64,000 bases of DNA. Source: Actinomycetota bacterium. Its GTDB lineage: Bacteria; Actinomycetota; CADDZG01; JAHWKV01. The DNA lies in NCBI GenBank assembly GCA_030447305.1, contig JAUJPC010000001.1:327998-391997 (forward strand), in the 5' to 3' direction. The translations under genes were made by a program, and so were the position numbers. This document shows, in pieces, positions 45,280 to 52,588 of the stretch; the stretch's first letter is position 1, and every line of letters begins with the position of its first letter. The notes beneath the pieces are model-generated. The model was not told the origin of the DNA, did no database searches, and saw nothing but the letters and a program-made list of their open reading frames with translations.

Positions 45280-46974
45280 TTAGCGGTTCTCGTCTTCGTC
45301 GGAGATATCTCCAAGGCTGCTGCGCAGCTTCTCCCTAAAAGCAGCGTTACGTGCCTCATCGGCGGTCCTGCTCGCCCTGCGGGGGGAAGAGCGTCTGACT
45401 CCCGGACCTGCGGGGTCGGGCTTGAACGCCGGCGCCGGTCCTCCGCTCGGATTATGCCGGCCTGCCGTTCTGGCCGGGAAGTCCGGACGGGCCTGCCGGG
45501 TCGCCGGACGCGGCTGTTGAGTGGCTGGACGGGAAGCGGGACGAACCTTACCCACCACAAGGTCATCGAAGTCGTGGGACGGGTAATTCTCGCTCTTGCT
45601 CCGCTTGCGTCCACCGTCGCGCTCGGCCTCGTGGCGGTACGCGTAGCGGTAATAGTAGCCTCCGTCCGTCTCACGCTCGACGCCGTTGATGGCCACACCG
45701 AGCACTCGTACGTCGTGTCGTTCGAAGTTCTTCGCCACATCGAGAGCCTTGTGGGCGTGGGTCTGACCAGCCCGGACGACCAGGATCACGCCATCCATGT
45801 GGGGTGCCAGCACTGCTGCATCGGTTACTGGAAGCGCCGGCGGCGTGTCCAGCACCATGATGTCGACCGTCTTCGAAACCGTGTCGATCAGGTCGACCAT
45901 TCGTTCGCTCCCGAGCAGCTCCGAGGGATTCGGCGGAGTGGGGCCGGCCATGATAACGGAGAGGTTGGGGATCCTCGACCGGCGGATGGCCTCGGACAGC
46001 GAGGCCTGACCGGAGAGAACATCTGACAATCCCGGAGAATGGGGATCACCGAAGTACTTGGCCAGTACCGGCTTACGGAGGTCGGTCTCAAGCAGCAGGA
46101 CAGAAGACCCAAGGGCTGCCATCCCGACCGCAAGGTTGATCGCCACGGTCGTTTTGCCGTCACCGGCGAACGGGCTGGTCACCAACACCCGGCTTATCGG
46201 CTTGTCGACGGAGAAGAACTGGATGTTGGTGCGCAGAATCCTGATCGCCTCCGCCTGGGGGGAGTTGGCGTCCGACTCCATAAAGATGGTGCGCTCCTTG
46301 GCCGTCGGCGACAACGGGATGGTGGCGATGACCGGGATGGGGGCCATGATCTTTTCCACGTCCTCCTTGTTGCGCAGGGTGGTGTCCAGCTGCTCAAGCA
46401 CAAAAGCAACGCCGATCCCAATCATCAAGCCGAGCAAACCCCCGATGATGCCGTTTTGTACCGGCTTAGGGCTCACCGGGGTGGTTGGCTTGAGGGCTGG
46501 CTCAAATACCGAGGCGGTGATGGGTCCTCCTCCGCCGAACATGTTGCCCTCGTCCCTCACGAATGAGTTGACCATCTGGTTGACGTAGGTTTGCGCTTTG
46601 GTGGGACTCGGATCGGTGACCGTCACCTCTATCAGGCGGGTGTCCGGCAGGATCTTCGTTTCGGTCTTCTCGCTGAGCTCCGAGGCCGTAATGGGCGCCC
46701 TGGTGTTCCTAACGACGACCTCAGCCAGAGGACGGCTCTTGAGCATCTCCGCGTAAGAGGTGACGTACTGCTGCGACGCCGTCAGCTCTTGAAGTACCCC
46801 GGCGGCGTCGTCCCGCTCCACCGTACGCGGTCCGACGAAGACCTTTGCCGTGGCGGCGTACTGTGGGGTGATTCGGGCCGAGAACCCGAGTGCCGACGCT
46901 GCAGCTACCGCCATGCAGAGGACGATCAGCCAGCGGCGCCCCCACAAGATGCGCAGATAGTCACGAAGTTCCAA
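45280..46974 (-). CDS. Wzz/Wzc-like chain-length determinant with BY-kinase domain
   Basis: 564 residues. The N-terminal Wzz region has two transmembrane helices (about 16-34 and 173-193) around an extracellular loop. A cytoplasmic tyrosine kinase follows: Walker A SPFAGDGKTTVAINLA, Walker A' LLETDLRKPVLAKYFG and Walker B VDIMVLDTPPALP. A Tyr cluster (GGYYYRYAYR) is the probable autophosphorylation site. The last 100 residues are Pro/Arg-rich and disordered. Such proteins control export and length of capsular or exopolysaccharide. No Wzy/Wzx or glycosyltransferase genes lie beside it, so the polysaccharide locus must be elsewhere or dispersed. Confidence 0.93.
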   Translation of the reverse strand: MELRDYLRILWGRRWLIVLCMAVAAASALGFSARITPQYAATAKVFVGPRTVERDDAAGVLQELTASQQYVTSYAEMLKSRPLAEVVVRNTRAPITASELSEKTETKILPDTRLIEVTVTDPSPTKAQTYVNQMVNSFVRDEGNMFGGGGPITASVFEPALKPTTPVSPKPVQNGIIGGLLGLMIGIGVAFVLEQLDTTLRNKEDVEKIMAPIPVIATIPLSPTAKERTIFMESDANSPQAEAIRILRTNIQFFSVDKPISRVLVTSPFAGDGKTTVAINLAVGMAALGSSVLLLETDLRKPVLAKYFGDPHSPGLSDVLSGQASLSEAIRRSRIPNLSVIMAGPTPPNPSELLGSERMVDLIDTVSKTVDIMVLDTPPALPVTDAAVLAPHMDGVILVVRAGQTHAHKALDVAKNFERHDVRVLGVAINGVERETDGGYYYRYAYRHEAERDGGRKRSKSENYPSHDFDDLVVGKVRPASRPATQQPRPATRQARPDFPARTAGRHNPSGGPAPAFKPDPAGPGVRRSSPRRASRTADEARNAAFREKLRSSLGDISDEDENR

Positions 46975-47050
46975 TTTCTACGCCCTTTCCCGGGTGCGGC
47001 AGGAGCTTCGGGCGCGTGCGAAGCTGTCCGATTATAGCGACGGCTTTTCG

Positions 47051-47842
47051 CTAAGCCGAACGGAGGGAGCCCCCGAACCTATCCCGCCGCCGGCCTGCAC
47101 TCAGCAAGACGGACCCCAGCAGAATGGTGGCGACGGCGGCTGCCAGAAGCGGCAGTGCGTCGACACCCGTGCGGGCCAGAACCTTGGTCAGCGGCCTTGC
47201 GATGGGAGCGCTCTCGATCTTCTTGACCGCCGTTGCTGTGGATTCGCATTTGGCGGAGTTGTTGTTGTTGATATTGATGCTGGGACCGGTCTCAGCGATC
47301 CGGTACTCGTTGCTGGCGGCCGTTGCCGTTGCGTTGCTGGTGCAGCTCACCCGGTTGTCGGTGTTGATGACAACGTTGCCGGCACCCTTGTCAGTGCCGG
47401 TGCCTGTGCCGGGAGCAACCACCTGGATGCGGGCCCTCAGCGTCCGGGGCACCGCTGTTGTGGCCTGGGCAATTTGCAGCTGCCCGTTCGAGGCGGACGC
47501 CACGAAAACCAGTGATACCGTGACGGTGGTGTTCGGAGAGAACCCTCCGCCGCTGACTGTGATGCTCTGACCGGCCACGACTACGGTGGAGGACACGGCC
47601 AGGCCGCCGGTGCTCGTCGGAGGATAGGGGCTCGTCAGCGGGCCAACACCGGTTGCGACCAGGTCGTAGATGCCCGGTGGGGTGTTTGCAGGGATGGTAA
47701 CGGTGCCTGAGAACGTACCGCTAGCGTCGGTGGTGAAACTGCCGAGCACGGTTTGTGCGATGGCCGGCGCTGCCAGGAACAGCGCCCCGCATACCATCAA
47801 CGCCGTCACGACCAAACGGCTTCGCTTAAGAGTGGGCTGCAT
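47051..47842 (-). CDS. Secreted surface protein with LARTG-type cell-wall sorting signal
   Basis: About 263 residues. The signal peptide (LVVTALMVCGALFLAAPAIA) is followed by an Ig-like beta domain (GTFSGTVTIPANTPPGIYDL; VAGQSITVSGGGFSPNTTVTV, a pattern common in actinobacterial surface proteins). An Asn-rich stretch (ININNNN) comes next. The C-terminus reads LARTG, a hydrophobic helix, then AGRRRDR. That is the layout of a sortase substrate, with an LAxTG motif like those used by class E sortases. No sortase gene is in the window. AAGGGGAG precedes ATG 47842. It lies 76 bp upstream of the Wzc-like gene on the same strand. Confidence 0.8.
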   Translation of the reverse strand: MQPTLKRSRLVVTALMVCGALFLAAPAIAQTVLGSFTTDASGTFSGTVTIPANTPPGIYDLVATGVGPLTSPYPPTSTGGLAVSSTVVVAGQSITVSGGGFSPNTTVTVSLVFVASASNGQLQIAQATTAVPRTLRARIQVVAPGTGTGTDKGAGNVVINTDNRVSCTSNATATAASNEYRIAETGPSININNNNSAKCESTATAVKKIESAPIARPLTKVLARTGVDALPLLAAAVATILLGSVLLSAGRRRDRFGGSLRSA

Positions 47843-48338
47843 CTGCTCCCCTTCCGTCATCAAGTCGAGAGATGTCTTGAATATATGAATTGCCCGGACC
47901 CTTTGAGCCCAGGCTGAGTGACCTAAGCCACCGATACGAAGCATACTCCTGCCGAGGTGCCCTCGTACAAGCATCTTTAGTGGTCCAAGCGTCAACTTTT
48001 AACAATTTTGTGACCGCGCAGGGTACTTGGACGGCTACTTCTGGTTAACCCATTCATGTGAATACCCTGACTCGAGCCTATGACTCGAGGACGAGTGAGC
48101 AGCGATCGCCGGGCTTCCTCCATCTCTTTGTTAGGGCAAATATCGGTCTGGGGCTTTTGAAATCGGTGCGATCGGGTACGCCCAATATGGTAGAAAGGCC
48201 ACATCCAGGCGGATGCCCTCACACTTGTGACCGGCGACCGTTGCATTATTTATTGAATAAGTGTTGGCAAGGTGAAAGGATCGCCCTACGTCTTGCGACA
48301 ATAAATTCGAAAGCTGTGTTCCTTTGGGAGGTAGATGA
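47843..48338. other. Divergent intergenic region, 496 bp, no gene seen
   Basis: The region separates two divergent secreted-protein genes and is more A/T-rich than its flanks. It includes repeated CTCGAG (two copies 13 bp apart, about 48070-48090) and a short A/T stem near 48245-48260. Promoters for both genes must lie here, but no convincing -35/-10 pair or known riboswitch consensus was found. Confidence 0.6.
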
Positions 48339-49061
48339 ATGAGACGAATGAGAATCCTGGTGTCTGTCCTAGCGACAGCACTTGTGCTGGCTCTGCCCGC
48401 GACGGTGCAGGCTTCCGTTACGGTGAACAACACCAGCAGCACGCAGAGCACCTCTACCGCGTCATCGCCCGGACAGCACGCCAGCACTACTACCAGTGGT
48501 GTGGGTAGCACCGGCGTCCAGGCGGATGGCGGGGTCAAGAGTGTCGATGTAAGCAGCACCGGCAGTAGCGACTCGTCAGCAATGGCGGGACCGCACGGCG
48601 CATCGGCGGCTGGCCAATCGAAGAACGAGAGTGACGTCTCGGTTGAGTGTGCCGTACCCGGCTGTGGCGCCGCTGTCGCGTGCGTCCAGACGACCTGCAA
48701 CTGCGCGACCGCCAACTGCCACCCGGTGGTTGTAGTTCCCACCACTCCTTGCTGCGGGCCGATCTTCGTCCCCGGACCGATCGTCGTCGTGCCGCAGCCT
48801 GCTTCGCAGACGATCGTAGGACGAGACCTTACGCAGACTGTTGTAGGCCGCGACCAAGGAGACTGCCAGGCGCTGATCGGATGTCGGGTTCTTAGCGACC
48901 TCGGTCTTGACCTGAATCTCCTTAACGGCCTGGGACTGGGCCTCGGTCTGCTCGGTGATGGTACGGGCACCGGCGGAGCACTGGAGGACCTTGGAGGCGC
49001 CGGTGCCGTAGGCGGAGCCACCGGTGTCATCGGAGGCATCCTGGGAACCCTGACCGCTTAG
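48339..49061 (+). CDS. Cys-rich secreted protein with Gly/Leu-rich C-terminus
   Basis: 240 residues. The signal peptide (ILVSVLATALVLALPATVQA) is followed by a Ser/Thr/Gly-rich low-complexity segment (30-100). A Cys-dense block comes next with about eleven Cys (ECAVPGCGAAVACVQTTCNC, then CHP, CCGP and GDCQALIGC), and the end is a Gly/Leu repeat (LLNGLGLGLGLLGDG). GGGAGG lies 7 nt before the ATG. There is no sorting signal, so it is released or held non-covalently. The even distribution of Cys suggests disulfide knots. I recognise no family. A perfect terminator follows. Confidence 0.72.
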   Translation: MRRMRILVSVLATALVLALPATVQASVTVNNTSSTQSTSTASSPGQHASTTTSGVGSTGVQADGGVKSVDVSSTGSSDSSAMAGPHGASAAGQSKNESDVSVECAVPGCGAAVACVQTTCNCATANCHPVVVVPTTPCCGPIFVPGPIVVVPQPASQTIVGRDLTQTVVGRDQGDCQALIGCRVLSDLGLDLNLLNGLGLGLGLLGDGTGTGGALEDLGGAGAVGGATGVIGGILGTLTA

Positions 49062-49089
49062 GAGTTCTCTAGCAAGTAGCTTGATTCAG

Positions 49090-49130
49090 ATCAGGCCCAG
49101 GCAAGTAAGTTGCCTGGGCCTGATTTTTGT
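49090..49130 (+). terminator. Strong intrinsic terminator
   Basis: A perfect 15-bp stem (ATCAGGCCCAGGCAA / TTGCCTGGGCCTGAT) with loop GTAAG, followed by TTTTTGT, 28 bp after the Cys-rich gene. It is the clearest Rho-independent terminator in the window. Confidence 0.93.
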
Positions 49131-49204
49131 CCGGAGCCGGAACCGGGTTCTAATCGGTTCGGGCCGCGGCGGCTTCTGTGTCGCCTACAACACTAAGTGG
49201 GGTG

Positions 49205-49744
49205 ATGAGTCTGTTCTTCGGCAAGCTGGTTCTTCGCATATTGGCAGGTCTGGCTGTAGTCTTTTTGGCCGCAGCATGCCGGCAGGAGGCACCACCTGAC
49301 GAGGAGGAGCTGTTGGTTCAGACTCCCAGCGCGTCGGCTCCGGCTGTCGACGTCGCAAAGGTCGTCGACCATCTAAAGGCAAACGAGCTTCCCATTGGCC
49401 GGACCGATGTCTACAACGCCGAGAACGACCCATCCAAGAGACTCGGCCGTCCCGGTGAATACATCGGCAAGGCAATCTTCCACGACACCAGAATGCCTTT
49501 GACGCTCTTGGAGGGACAGGATGTGATCGGCTTTCAAAATTCCGGCGGAGTGGTTGAGACCTTTACCTCCCCGGAAGACGTGGAAAGCCGCAAGCAGACC
49601 TTGGAAGCAGCCCGGCGCCAATTTCCCGGAGCTCCTCCCGAATATCAGTACTCCAACGGAGTGATCCTTCTGCGCCTCGGCCACGTCTTCACGCCGGACC
49701 AGGCGAAGCAGTACGAGGCGGCACTCGCCTCATTTCAGGCGTAG
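49205..49744 (+). CDS. Predicted lipoprotein of unknown function
   Basis: 179 residues. The signal peptide ends in the lipobox VFLAAAC; the mature part is acidic and alpha/beta (VDVAKVVDHLKANELPIGRT; FHDTRMPLTLLEGQDVIGFQ). A segment AARRQFPGAPPEYQYSNGVI LLRLG-like region and a Tyr-rich end suggest a small globular domain. I recognise no family. The ATG at 49205 has a GGGG-type ribosome site. The next gene, a one-helix membrane protein, starts 18 bp later and is probably co-transcribed. Confidence 0.75.
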   Translation: MSLFFGKLVLRILAGLAVVFLAAACRQEAPPDEEELLVQTPSASAPAVDVAKVVDHLKANELPIGRTDVYNAENDPSKRLGRPGEYIGKAIFHDTRMPLTLLEGQDVIGFQNSGGVVETFTSPEDVESRKQTLEAARRQFPGAPPEYQYSNGVILLRLGHVFTPDQAKQYEAALASFQA

Positions 49745-49762
49745 GCCGCTCAGGTGGGTGAG

Positions 49763-49939
49763 ATGTCGACCGGCGTGTTCGCCCTGGTCGTCTTCCTCCA
49801 GGTAGTCGTCTTCGTAATGCTCGTTCTGGTCATGATCAGGCTGGTAAAGGTCATCAAGAGCCAGAACAACGGCATGGTGCTGCCGCCTGACGTCTCAAAG
49901 AAGCTGCGGAAGATGTTCGGGCGCCCGCCCAAGCGTTAG
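49763..49939 (+). CDS. Small single-helix membrane protein (58 aa)
   Basis: MSTGVFALVVFLQVVVFVML begins one long hydrophobic helix (residues 4-28), followed by a basic cytoplasmic tail (KKLRKMFGRPPKR). GGTGG lies about 5 nt before ATG 49763; GTG 49754 in frame would add three residues. It is likely an accessory subunit of the preceding lipoprotein. No family recognised. Confidence 0.62.
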   Translation: MSTGVFALVVFLQVVVFVMLVLVMIRLVKVIKSQNNGMVLPPDVSKKLRKMFGRPPKR

Positions 49940-50032
49940 AGATCCCAGGCGAAGCTGCCAGTAAGTCCTCGGCTCTCCTGCTGCCATTGAATAAGTAGGC
50001 GCCTGGCTGCCGATCAGCCGGGCAAGCTCGCC

Positions 50033-50764
50033 TTAGTCTTCGCTGTTGTCTTGAGCGTTGCGGCACCGGATATCGTCCATGTCGATATCGCGGTCTCCGT
50101 CGTTGTCAATTCGGTCGCTACATTGGGGGGCCGGCGGTGGCGGTGGTGGAGGCGGCCCTGGTGGAGGCGGCGGTGGTGGAGGTGGTGGAGGCGGCCCTGG
50201 TGGAGGCGGTGGCGGAGGAGCAGCCGCCGGCGCAGCGGGTTTCGCAGATGGTTTGGGGGAAGTCACAGCCTTCGGTTTGGGGGACGTCGCAGTCTTCGAT
50301 TTGGCGGAAGTTGCAGCCTTGGGGTTGGGCGATTCGGAGTTGTCCCTCGTCGAAGCGCAGCCGGGATCGCGCATGTCAATCTTGCCGTCCCGATCATCGT
50401 CCCTGCCGTTCTTGCATTGAGCTTTAGCAGGCGACCTGGTGGAGGCGGGCGTTGGATCGGGCGACATCTCAACGACTTCAGGAGTAGGTACCGGCTCAGG
50501 CTCCGGTTCACCGAACGGAAAAACCAACGGAACTTGGAGACTTGTGTCGATCGGCCGCTCGATGGCTGCCGGCTCAGGGTCCGGTTGAGAGTCCTGCTGG
50601 AGCGCCACAAAGGCCACAAAGGGCAGCATTCCCAAACCTATTAACAGCCCCACCTTGAGAAGCGGTGGGAGGTTCATGGTGGAAAAGCTGTCCTTCAACC
50701 GCAGCAACCTACGCAAGATTGGTTCCATGGCCTGGCTCATAGGCCTCGTCGCCGGAACTGCCAC
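50033..50764 (-). CDS. Membrane-anchored Pro-rich protein with two Cys/Asp loops (paralogue 1)
   Basis: 243 residues. A short basic cytoplasmic N-terminus is followed by one transmembrane helix (35-55, containing MLPFVAF) and the juxtamembrane motif VPLVFPF with PEVVEM. The first loop spans C117-C136 (CKNGRDDDRDGKID, then PGC) with a DNSES tail. A 75-residue spacer is almost pure proline (encoded by GGT/GGC repeats at 50130-50225). A second loop closes the protein (CSDRIDNDGDRDIDMDD, then C). The Asp spacing resembles calcium-binding repeats of thrombospondin type 3 or dockerin. The Pro spacer could span the cell wall. It shares these features with the next two genes upstream; function unknown. 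Confidence 0.75.
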   Translation of the reverse strand: MAVPATRPMSQAMEPILRRLLRLKDSFSTMNLPPLLKVGLLIGLGMLPFVAFVALQQDSQPDPEPAAIERPIDTSLQVPLVFPFGEPEPEPVPTPEVVEMSPDPTPASTRSPAKAQCKNGRDDDRDGKIDMRDPGCASTRDNSESPNPKAATSAKSKTATSPKPKAVTSPKPSAKPAAPAAAPPPPPPPGPPPPPPPPPPPPGPPPPPPPPAPQCSDRIDNDGDRDIDMDDIRCRNAQDNSED

Positions 50765-50896
50765 CGGGCGGCGGGACAGAGTCGATTGGGAGCATTGATT
50801 TCAGGAGAAGACCTTTCGGATTGTGAGCACGAGGCTGCCGGTCAGTATACCGAGGCTCATCGCGCGTCGGGGTCTTCGCGTTGTCTCAGGTCGGTC

Positions 50897-51676
50897 CTAA
50901 TCGCATAAAAAGCCGCTAGCTATGTCCTCGTCTGTGCACGGCGCCGGATCGGTTTGCGTGTCGCCGTTGTCTGACCGATCTGGGTTGTCTGGCGGAGTAC
51001 GGTTGTCTGGCTGATTACTATTGTCTGGCGGATTACGGTTTTCTGGCGGATTACGGTTGCCGGAATCGTCACCGTCGCTTGACTCACCAGCTTCGCCTGA
51101 GTCGTCATCGCCGTCGGCTGACTGAGCCGGAGCAGCGCGACGCGGCGCGGGGGCTGGCGGGGCTGGAGCAGGTTGAGCTGCAGCCGGCGAGGTCTGGGCC
51201 CTCACCCGTGCCGAGGACTCCGAGTTATCGGTGCGTGAGCTGCACCCTGAGTCGGCCCCGAAGTCAGTGCGGCGGTCGCCGTCGTTGTCGGTGCCGTCCG
51301 AACACTGCGGAACGCGAGACTCCTCCATCTGAACAACTTCCGGCGCAGGGGGTGACTCATCCGGCGGGGTCATGTCGAACGGGAAGGCCAGCGGGACTGC
51401 CAGTGTCGAGATCGGGGATGGAGAAGCGCTCTGCGCCGCCTTCTCCGGCTCGCCGTCCAACCCGCCGCCCCGAGGCAGCATCAGGATGAAGGCGACAAAG
51501 GGGAGCAGTGCCACCACCAGGTAGGTGAACGTTCTTACAGGCGACCGGGGTTCGTGAGCCGGTACGACCCGGGTTGCGGCCTCGTCGCCTGATTTCTGGG
51601 CGGCATCCTCCTGTTCGGCCGGGCGACCTGAACCTGTCTGGTCTGAGCCAAGAGGGTCCGGCTCAGGGTCGGACAC
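50897..51676 (-). CDS. Membrane-anchored Pro/Asn-rich protein with Cys/Asp loop (paralogue 2)
   Basis: 259 residues. An acidic 47-residue cytoplasmic part leads to a transmembrane helix (50-67, with LLPFVAF) and VPLAFPF with PEVVQM, matching paralogue 1. One Cys/Asp loop spans C125-C145 (CSDGTDNDGDRRTD, then SGC, SSRTDNSES). The C-terminal half is Ala/Pro- then Asn/Pro-rich (repeated PPDN units) and ends CTDEDIASGFLCD, giving another Cys pair. The start is GTG 51676 with a weak ribosome site. It lies 132 bp upstream of paralogue 1. Confidence 0.75.
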   Translation of the reverse strand: MSDPEPDPLGSDQTGSGRPAEQEDAAQKSGDEAATRVVPAHEPRSPVRTFTYLVVALLPFVAFILMLPRGGGLDGEPEKAAQSASPSPISTLAVPLAFPFDMTPPDESPPAPEVVQMEESRVPQCSDGTDNDGDRRTDFGADSGCSSRTDNSESSARVRAQTSPAAAQPAPAPPAPAPRRAAPAQSADGDDDSGEAGESSDGDDSGNRNPPENRNPPDNSNQPDNRTPPDNPDRSDNGDTQTDPAPCTDEDIASGFLCD

Positions 51677-51840
51677 TGCCTTGGGAGCGGAAGCGTATGA
51701 AGTGTCGGGGTTCTCCTCAGGCTTGTGCTCGGCCGGGGAGCGGTCGGTGAGATCCAGAACAGACCTTTCAAGCTAGTCGCTGTTTGTCTGGAGACTAGGG
51801 GATTATACCGGCCCAACAAGTACTCCCGGCGCTATGCCGG

Positions 51841-52524
51841 TTATGCAAGCGGAGCCGCCGGGGAAGAAGGCGCTGGACCGGAAGCTGTCGGGGAAGGCGC
51901 CGGTGTTGTCGGGGAAGGCGCCGAAGTTGTCGGGGAAGGCGCCGAAGTTGTCGGGGAAGGCGCCGGCGGAGGCGGAAGATTCTCTTGCTGTACCGGTTCC
52001 GGTGGGGCCGGCTGCGCGGGTGGGGGTGCTGGGAGCGGAGGCGCAACCGGATTTGGCGACTCGGTGTTGTCGCTACGTGAGGTGCAGCCCCGGTCCGCCG
52101 GAAAGTCCCTGCCCCCATCGCGATCGTCATCCCGCCCGTTGGAGCAGCGAGGCTTGTTCGGCGACGGGCTTGGAGACGGCGAAGGGGATTCCGATGGGCT
52201 TGAAGTCGGGATCGGAGAGGGATCCGGGCCCGGCGGGGGAGTAGGCGATGTGGTCGGAAACGCAAGAGGCGCCGGCGGACCCACGTTGCGGCTGATTATG
52301 TTGGCGCCGTCCTCAATCCCTGTCGGCAGCGGCTGGAAGAGAAAGAAGAGAACAAAGGGGGCGGCGCCGAGCAGGGCCAGGAGAGCAAGCTTCAGGAAAG
52401 ACGACGCTCTCAAACTGTTGAACCGGTAGCGTAGCCGGGCAGCTCTCAGCGCCTGCTCCCGGCGCATCTGATAGATGGCAGTTTCTAGCCGGTACCTGAA
52501 GCGTGCCATGCGGTAAGAGGACAT
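51841..52524 (-). CDS. Membrane-anchored Pro/Ser-rich protein with Cys/Asp loop (paralogue 3)
   Basis: About 227 residues from ATG 52524. A cytoplasmic N-terminus rich in Arg and Tyr (MARFRYRLETAIYQMRRE) leads to a transmembrane helix (43-63, GAAPFVLFFLF) and PLAFP. A Ser/Pro spacer precedes a Cys/Asp loop at C127-C147 (CSNGRDDDRDGGRD, then RGC, TSRSDNTES). The C-terminal tail has four APSPTTS repeats. The ORF is open upstream to 52659, overlapping the CopCD gene end, but nothing there looks coding; ATG 52509 is another possible start. It is the first of the three-gene paralogue set on this strand. Confidence 0.73.
   Translation of the reverse strand: MSSYRMARFRYRLETAIYQMRREQALRAARLRYRFNSLRASSFLKLALLALLGAAPFVLFFLFQPLPTGIEDGANIISRNVGPPAPLAFPTTSPTPPPGPDPSPIPTSSPSESPSPSPSPSPNKPRCSNGRDDDRDGGRDFPADRGCTSRSDNTESPNPVAPPLPAPPPAQPAPPEPVQQENLPPPPAPSPTTSAPSPTTSAPSPTTPAPSPTASGPAPSSPAAPLA
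51885..51968. repeat. Four 21-bp tandem repeats in paralogue 3
   Basis: Units of TTGTCGGGGAAGGCGCCGAAG with few differences encode repeated APSPTTS on the minus strand. A likely site of length variation. Confidence 0.88.
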
Positions 52525-52588
52525 GGGACTTAGTACACCACACCGGTTAAATGAGTTGTCTCGAGAAGTCGCCCAAGCATTGAGGCTC

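Noticed and set aside
47843-48338. Possible riboswitch in the long divergent leader
   Set aside because: Phrases such as GGCAAGGTGAAAGG recall cyclic-dinucleotide riboswitches, but the conserved core and stems could not be assembled on either strand.
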